NCBI GenBank assembly: GCA_000434475.1
Contig: FR879476.1
Span: forward strand, 1 to 9,562
DNA: 9,562 bases
Direction: 5' to 3'
DNA from: Dialister sp. CAG:486
GTDB taxonomy: Bacteria; Bacillota; Negativicutes; Veillonellales; Dialisteraceae
Under the pieces are notes generated by a model. The model was not told the origin of the DNA, made no database searches, and saw nothing but the letters and a program-made list of their open reading frames with translations. Positions 6,207 through 9,562 of the stretch are shown here, in pieces. The translations under genes were made by a program, and so were the position numbers. The first letter of the stretch is position 1; every line of letters begins with the position of its first letter.

Positions 6207-7171
6207 GCCTTGCAATGAACCACGCCAAAGAGATCGGCAAGAAGGAGGCCATGGATTTTCTGAAATCCCACAAGCGCTTCCTGCTGGTCGGTCACGAACA
6301 TCCGGATGGAGATGATGTCGGCTCTATCTGTGCGCTGCACAATGTCCTCGTGTCCATGGGGAAGGAGGCGGACATGCTGCTTCCGGATCCTGTTCCGAAG
6401 GTGTACACGCTCGTCGAGGCCTCCGCGCTCGTTCATACATCGATCCCGGAAGGAAGGGACTACGATGCAATCGTTTTCACGGATCTTTCCAATCTGGAAC
6501 GCGGCGGAAATTTCGATTTCCCACGGGACATCGACTCACTCTCCATCGACCATCATCGCACGAATGAACGCTTCACCGATCTCCTCTATCTGCAGTATCG
6601 CTATGCGGCGACAGCGGAAATGCTTGCGGAAATGTTTTTCGACGAAGGCATCGAGATGGACAAGGACACCTGCAATGCACTTTACATGGGCATCGGCACG
6701 GACAGCGGCTTCTTCAAATTCAGCTGCACCTCGCCGCATACGCTCCTGATGGCGAGCCAGCTCGTTGCGATGGGCGCTGATCCCTCCTACATTTCAAACC
6801 ACCTCGAGGAGAAATCCATTGAAGCCATGCACTGCTACGAGCTGGTGGCAAAGACGGTCCACTCCTATGCCGATGGAAAGATCGTCATCGCATACATGGA
6901 TCAAGACGCCATGGCGCTCGATGGAGAGAATTCCGACTATTACGCTTCCATCCCGCGCTGCATCCGCGGCTGCGAGATCGCCGCACTCTTCAAGTATCGC
7001 AAAGAGGGCGAGACCCGCGTCTCCCTGCGCTCCAAAAATTATGCCAATGTCGCGGAGCTTGCCGGTGAATTTGGCGGCGGCGGTCACTGGAAGGCAGCCG
7101 GATGCACCATCGAAGGCGACTTTACAGAAGCGGAGAAGAAATTCATGGCTGTCGCGGAGAAGTATCTCTGA
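6203..7171 (+). CDS. nrnA: DHH-family oligoribonuclease / pAp phosphatase NrnA
   Basis: This is a 322-aa DHH-DHHA1 phosphoesterase. Characterised NrnA proteins degrade 2-5-nt RNAs and dephosphorylate pAp, the by-product of sulfate and CoA metabolism, using Mn2+. Visible metal-site motifs are GHEHPDGDDVGS (30-41), the aspartate in VFTDLS (Asp94), DHH (116-118) and GTDSGFF (165-171). The DHHA1 end carries GGGGHWKAAG (291-300), the substrate-binding glycine-rich loop. The start overlaps the rbfA stop by 4 nt, with GAGGTG (6192-6197) 5 nt upstream. A second ATG at 6215 is less well placed. The stop shares one base with the truB start. This rbfA-nrnA-truB order is typical of Bacillota. Confidence 0.92.
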   Translation: MSLAMNHAKEIGKKEAMDFLKSHKRFLLVGHEHPDGDDVGSICALHNVLVSMGKEADMLLPDPVPKVYTLVEASALVHTSIPEGRDYDAIVFTDLSNLERGGNFDFPRDIDSLSIDHHRTNERFTDLLYLQYRYAATAEMLAEMFFDEGIEMDKDTCNALYMGIGTDSGFFKFSCTSPHTLLMASQLVAMGADPSYISNHLEEKSIEAMHCYELVAKTVHSYADGKIVIAYMDQDAMALDGENSDYYASIPRCIRGCEIAALFKYRKEGETRVSLRSKNYANVAELAGEFGGGGHWKAAGCTIEGDFTEAEKKFMAVAEKYL

Positions 7172-8022
7172 TGGACGGCGTACTGAATGTATTGAAGCCG
7201 GCGGGGATGACGTCCTTCGACGTGATAGCGCGTCTGCGGCGCATCTATGGGCAGAAGAAGATCGGCCACGGCGGGACGCTTGACCCCATGGCGGCGGGCG
7301 TGCTCCCTGTCTTTTTGGGGCGCGCGACGCGCCTCATCGAGTACGCGCCGATCCATCGGAAAACGTATGAAGCGGAATTTCTGATGGGCCTTGCCACTGA
7401 CACCGAGGACGTGACAGGGACCGTGGTGGAGACGGGGGAGATCCCTGCCGATCCTTCGATCTGGGAAAGCACTGCGGAATCATTCAAAGGAGACATCCTC
7501 CAGCGTCCCTCGTCCTACTCTGCCATCAAGGTGAATGGCGAGCGCGCCTACAAGCTGGCGCGTGAAGGAAATGCCGTCGAGCTTCCTCTCCGTCCTGTCA
7601 CCATTTACAATCTGGTCCTCCGTGAGGTAAAGCCGCCGCTCCTCCGTCTCTCCGTCACCTGCTCGGCAGGCACCTACATCCGCGCGCTCGGCCGCGACAT
7701 GGGGAAAACGGCCGGATGCCCGCTCACCATGTCCTTTCTTCTGCGCAGTGAGATGGGGCCTTTCTCTATCGCCGAAGCAAAGACACTGGAAGAAATCGAA
7801 GCGGATCCGGAAGGTGCGCTCATGACCGACCTTCGACCGCTCCTTTCCGCGCTGCCTCTCCTTGCGCTCGAAGAGAAGGAAGCCGCCGATTTCCTCTTGG
7901 GCAAACGCCTTCGCACGCGAGAAAAGCCTGTGGAAGTCGCCGCCGCCTTTTGCGGTCCCCGCTTCCTCGGTACTGCCAGTGTGGAGCGCGGTGTCATCCA
8001 TCCGAAGAAAGTGTTTAATTAA
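7171..8022 (+). CDS. truB: tRNA pseudouridine(55) synthase TruB
   Basis: TruB converts U55 in the T-loop of tRNAs to pseudouridine. The 283-aa product starts with MDGVLNVLKPAGMTSFDV, a standard TruB N-terminus. The catalytic aspartate is Asp38 in GGTLDPMAAGVLPV (34-47). Other family motifs are SAIKVNGERAYKLAREG (117-133) and CSAGTYIRALGRDMG (164-178). A PUA-like C-terminal portion follows (about 225-283). ATG 7171 overlaps the nrnA stop (TGATG). An upstream in-frame start at 7102 would lie deep inside nrnA and adds a non-homologous extension, so it is rejected. The Shine-Dalgarno is weak (GGAG at 7156-7159), consistent with coupling to nrnA. No terminator hairpin with T-tract follows. Confidence 0.95.
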   Translation: MDGVLNVLKPAGMTSFDVIARLRRIYGQKKIGHGGTLDPMAAGVLPVFLGRATRLIEYAPIHRKTYEAEFLMGLATDTEDVTGTVVETGEIPADPSIWESTAESFKGDILQRPSSYSAIKVNGERAYKLAREGNAVELPLRPVTIYNLVLREVKPPLLRLSVTCSAGTYIRALGRDMGKTAGCPLTMSFLLRSEMGPFSIAEAKTLEEIEADPEGALMTDLRPLLSALPLLALEEKEAADFLLGKRLRTREKPVEVAAAFCGPRFLGTASVERGVIHPKKVFN

Positions 8023-8023
8023 G

Positions 8024-8051
8024 TTTTTAGTGACTAGTGACTGGTGACTGT
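8024..8051 (+). repeat. Short 7-bp array just after truB
   Basis: Four in-phase units, TTTTTAG, TGACTAG, TGACTGG and TGACTGT, begin two bases after the truB stop. They match the TAG- and GAC-type units at the left of copies A and B. This looks like the left flank of a separate element whose body is the inverted repeat at 8063-8240. Confidence 0.6.
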
Positions 8052-8062
8052 GAGACATCCGT

Positions 8063-8240
8063 CTCTCCCGTATCGTCATTGAAAGCGTTGCCGAGAAATC
8101 TTTCTTGCAGACCGCTAAACGAAGGATGTGTGAAAGCAGAAATACGTAGCACCAAGGCGTCGTTTCTCTGCCGGTGCTTATGTGATACTGACCGCAGTGC
8201 AAGAACCCTCGGCTACGCTCGGGATGACAATACGGGAGAG
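8063..8240. repeat. Long imperfect inverted repeat (non-autonomous element-like)
   Basis: The left arm 8063-8109 and right arm 8198-8240 are imperfect reverse complements. The outer 17 nt (8063-8079 with 8224-8240) match at 16 of 17 positions. The inner part matches through GCGTTGCCGAG / CTCGGCTACGC and TCTTGCA / TGCAAGA, with a 4-nt length difference. The loop is about 88 nt and contains GCACC...GGTGC (8149-8153 / 8172-8176). Both arms contain the GTCAT...GAGCG-like motif that forms the core of copies A and B, one in each orientation. No transposase and no clear target-site duplication were seen. An RNA copy would fold into a long hairpin downstream of truB. Confidence 0.65.
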
Positions 8241-8253
8241 GGATACCCCCAGC

Positions 8254-8330
8254 AAGTTTGAAAGCAGGGATGAGTAGCTAGGGATTAGTGGCTAGGGATT
8301 AGGTGTCGCAAGTGACTGGTGACTAGTGAC
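8254..8330 (+). repeat. Heptameric tandem array, left flank of copy B
   Basis: Eleven in-phase 7-mers: AAGTTTG, AAAGCAG, GGATGAG, TAGCTAG, GGATTAG, TGGCTAG, GGATTAG, GTGTCGC, AAGTGAC, TGGTGAC, TAGTGAC. The first two units are the same as those at the right end of copy A (5641-5654), as if elements had been joined end to end. The part from 8288 on is included in the copy A/B alignment. Confidence 0.75.
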
Positions 8331-8558
8331 TGGCATGCCAGCTTATGGCATCGCCATTATTTATGCTTCGCGGCGCATTTCGTCATCCTGAGCGGAGTGA
8401 AATGCCGGATGTTCGATAATGTAAAGGCAAAGCAGTGAGAACTGAGTCGAAGGATCTGGCGCCGCACCACCATTTCGCATTTCTCATTTCTAATTTCTTA
8501 TTCAAGCGAAGATTTCAAACGGAATCAAAGGGCAGTACGCCCCAGGGGCTAACCCTGA
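8288..8558 (+). repeat. Extragenic repeat, copy B (about 271 bp)
   Basis: This copy aligns without gaps to 5371-5641, in the same orientation as the genes. The core arms GCGGCGC (8370-8376) and GCGCCGC (8459-8465), the GTCATCCTGAGCGGAG motif (8382-8397) and the CATTTCT-type 7-bp array (8471-8498) are all present. Relative to copy A, two substitutions (8344 and 8358) break the outermost pair of the short palindrome. Most differences lie in the left half, and 8433-8558 is identical to copy A. Confidence 0.9.
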
Positions 8559-8592
8559 GCCCTGAGCCCTGAACCCTTAAACCTTAAATCCA
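8551..8592 (+). repeat. Heptameric tandem array at the right end of copy B, touching ribF
   Basis: Six in-phase units: AACCCTG, AGCCCTG, AGCCCTG, AACCCTT, AAACCTT, AAATCCA. The ribF ATG follows 5 nt later. Read on the opposite strand the units are AGGG-containing, so the element carries AGGG-type units pointing inward from both ends. No purine-rich ribosome binding site is present in this array. Confidence 0.75.
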
Positions 8593-8597
8593 TCATC

Positions 8598-9521
8598 ATG
8601 ACCATTCTACCTACTTTACACGATTTACCCAAAGACCAGCCCTTCGTCCTTGGCATCGGCTTCTTTGACGGATGCCATCTGGGACATCAGGTGGTCTTTT
8701 CCGAAGTGAAGCGCCTTGCGAAAGAGAAGGGCGCGCAGCCGGGTGTTCTCACTTTTTATCCGCATCCGATGAAAGTGCTTGCGCCCGATATTCATGTGCC
8801 GCTTTTGCAGTCCATTGATGAAAAGATGGATGCACTGGCCGCTCAGGGCATGGCGCTGGCCGTCTGCATCCGGCCGGATGAGACATTTCTCGCAAAATCC
8901 GCTGAAGATTTTCTGGGAGAGCTCGCTCGCCTTCCCGGCCTTGTCGGCCTCGTCACGGGAGAAAATTTTTCCTTTGGCCACGGCGGTCTTGGGAAGAGTG
9001 GTGACCTCGTGCGCTTCTTTGAAGAAAGCCGTGTCACCGTCCGCATCGTCTCACTCCGAGAGAACGCAGGGAAGAAGATTTCCAGCACCGCCATCCGCCA
9101 GTGCATCCTCGCGGGAGAGATGGAGCAGGCGGCGCGCTTTCTGGGACATCCTTACACGATCCGGGGTGACATCGTCCATGGCTTCCGTCGCGGGCATGAC
9201 GTACTCGGATTTCCGACGGCGAATCTGGCTGTCTCTGAAGACCGTGTCCTTCCGCCGGATGGCGTCTACGCGACGCGCGCGCTGGTAAAGGGGCATACCT
9301 TCCCAGCTATCACGAATATCGGAAACAATCCGACCTTCGGCAATGCAAAGAAGACCATCGAGACATTCATCTTTGACTTCGACGAGTCCATCTACGGCGC
9401 GTCCTTCACGCTCGCATGGGTGAGCCGCATCCGGGGAGAAATGAAATTCGCCTCACCTGACCTTCTGGTGGCGCAGATCCATCAGGATATCCAAAAAGCG
9501 AAAAACAGACTGCATGTATGA
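8598..9521 (+). CDS. ribF: Bifunctional riboflavin kinase / FAD synthetase RibF
   Basis: RibF phosphorylates riboflavin to FMN and adenylates FMN to FAD. The 307 aa show the N-terminal adenylyltransferase with GFFDGCHLGH (21-30), TFYPHP (52-57), GENFSFGHGGLG (121-132) and ISSTAIR (161-167). The C-terminal kinase follows, with RRGHDVLGFPTANL (197-210), TNIGNNPTFG (239-248) and ESIYG (263-267). Length is typical (about 300-310 aa). ATG 8598 is the first start in the frame and gives a normal N-terminus. However, the upstream 40 nt are repeat heptamers with no Shine-Dalgarno and no evident promoter. A hairpin follows the stop. No riboflavin riboswitch is visible upstream. Confidence 0.94.
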   Translation: MTILPTLHDLPKDQPFVLGIGFFDGCHLGHQVVFSEVKRLAKEKGAQPGVLTFYPHPMKVLAPDIHVPLLQSIDEKMDALAAQGMALAVCIRPDETFLAKSAEDFLGELARLPGLVGLVTGENFSFGHGGLGKSGDLVRFFEESRVTVRIVSLRENAGKKISSTAIRQCILAGEMEQAARFLGHPYTIRGDIVHGFRRGHDVLGFPTANLAVSEDRVLPPDGVYATRALVKGHTFPAITNIGNNPTFGNAKKTIETFIFDFDESIYGASFTLAWVSRIRGEMKFASPDLLVAQIHQDIQKAKNRLHV

Positions 9522-9524
9522 AAG

Positions 9525-9562
9525 GGGCTATGAAGAAATGAATCCTCATTTCTTCACAGCCC
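9525..9562 (+). terminator. Probable terminator hairpin after ribF (cut by the window end)
   Basis: GGGCTATGAAGAAATGA (9525-9541) pairs with TCATTTCTTCACAGCCC (9546-9562) at 16 of 17 positions around an ATCC loop. The arm ends exactly at the window edge, so the T-tract that would confirm it cannot be seen. Its place 3 nt after the ribF stop makes a terminator the most likely reading. Confidence 0.65.

Noticed and set aside
7102..7170. Upstream start for TruB giving a 23-residue N-terminal extension
   Set aside because: The extension lies fully inside nrnA and is unlike TruB; ATG 7171 gives the standard N-terminus and a one-base overlap with the nrnA stop.
8037..8261. 74-codon plus-strand frame after truB
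   Set aside because: It lies across the 7-bp array and the long inverted repeat, with no ribosome binding site and no family resemblance.
8559..8597. FMN riboswitch upstream of ribF
   Set aside because: The region is only repeat heptamers, with none of the conserved FMN-aptamer segments.

Overview
The window is a near-complete copy of the conserved bacterial nusA-infB operon, with every gene on the + strand: rimP, nusA, rnpM (ylxR), ylxQ, infB, rbfA, nrnA, truB, ribF. This gene order, the short NusA without C-terminal acidic repeats, and the presence of rnpM, ylxQ and nrnA point to Bacillota (Firmicutes). The fairly high GC content and protein style suggest a gut Negativicutes, perhaps a Dialister or Megasphaera relative. 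That placement is an inference from gene order and sequence style; no phylogeny was run.

Layout. Positions 1-78 look like the tail of an extragenic repeat. A strong extended -10 promoter (77-105) follows, then an early intrinsic-terminator-like hairpin (141-165) and a structured leader up to rimP. The block rimP-nusA-rnpM-ylxQ (311-2526) is tightly packed, with nusA/rnpM and rnpM/ylxQ overlapping. A 125-nt gap carrying a long two-tier stem-loop precedes infB (2652-5288). infB ends at a clear rho-independent terminator (5296-5341). A gene-free stretch of about 500 nt (5342-5849) holds copy A of a repeat. Next come rbfA, nrnA and truB (5850-8022), overlapping or touching. A second gene-free stretch (8023-8597) holds a long imperfect inverted repeat and copy B of the same repeat, which runs almost into the ribF start. 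ribF (8598-9521) is followed by a hairpin that reaches the window end.

How the genes work together. RimP and RbfA assemble and mature the 30S subunit. IF2 (infB) loads initiator tRNA. TruB modifies U55 of tRNA. RnpM is an RNA-binding modulator of RNase P, and YlxQ is an L7Ae-like RNA-binding protein. NusA controls pausing and termination, probably including termination in this operon's own leader. NrnA removes nanoRNAs and pAp. RibF makes FMN and FAD. The theme is transcription, RNA maturation and translation start-up.

The least ordinary part is the extragenic repeat family. Copies A and B share about 271 bp without gaps at roughly 95% identity. They are built largely from uninterrupted runs of 7-bp units of three different sequence types, around a palindromic core. 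They occupy the gaps that separate infB from rbfA and truB from ribF, and a decayed tail touches the operon promoter. ribF starts directly behind the repeat with no visible Shine-Dalgarno sequence.
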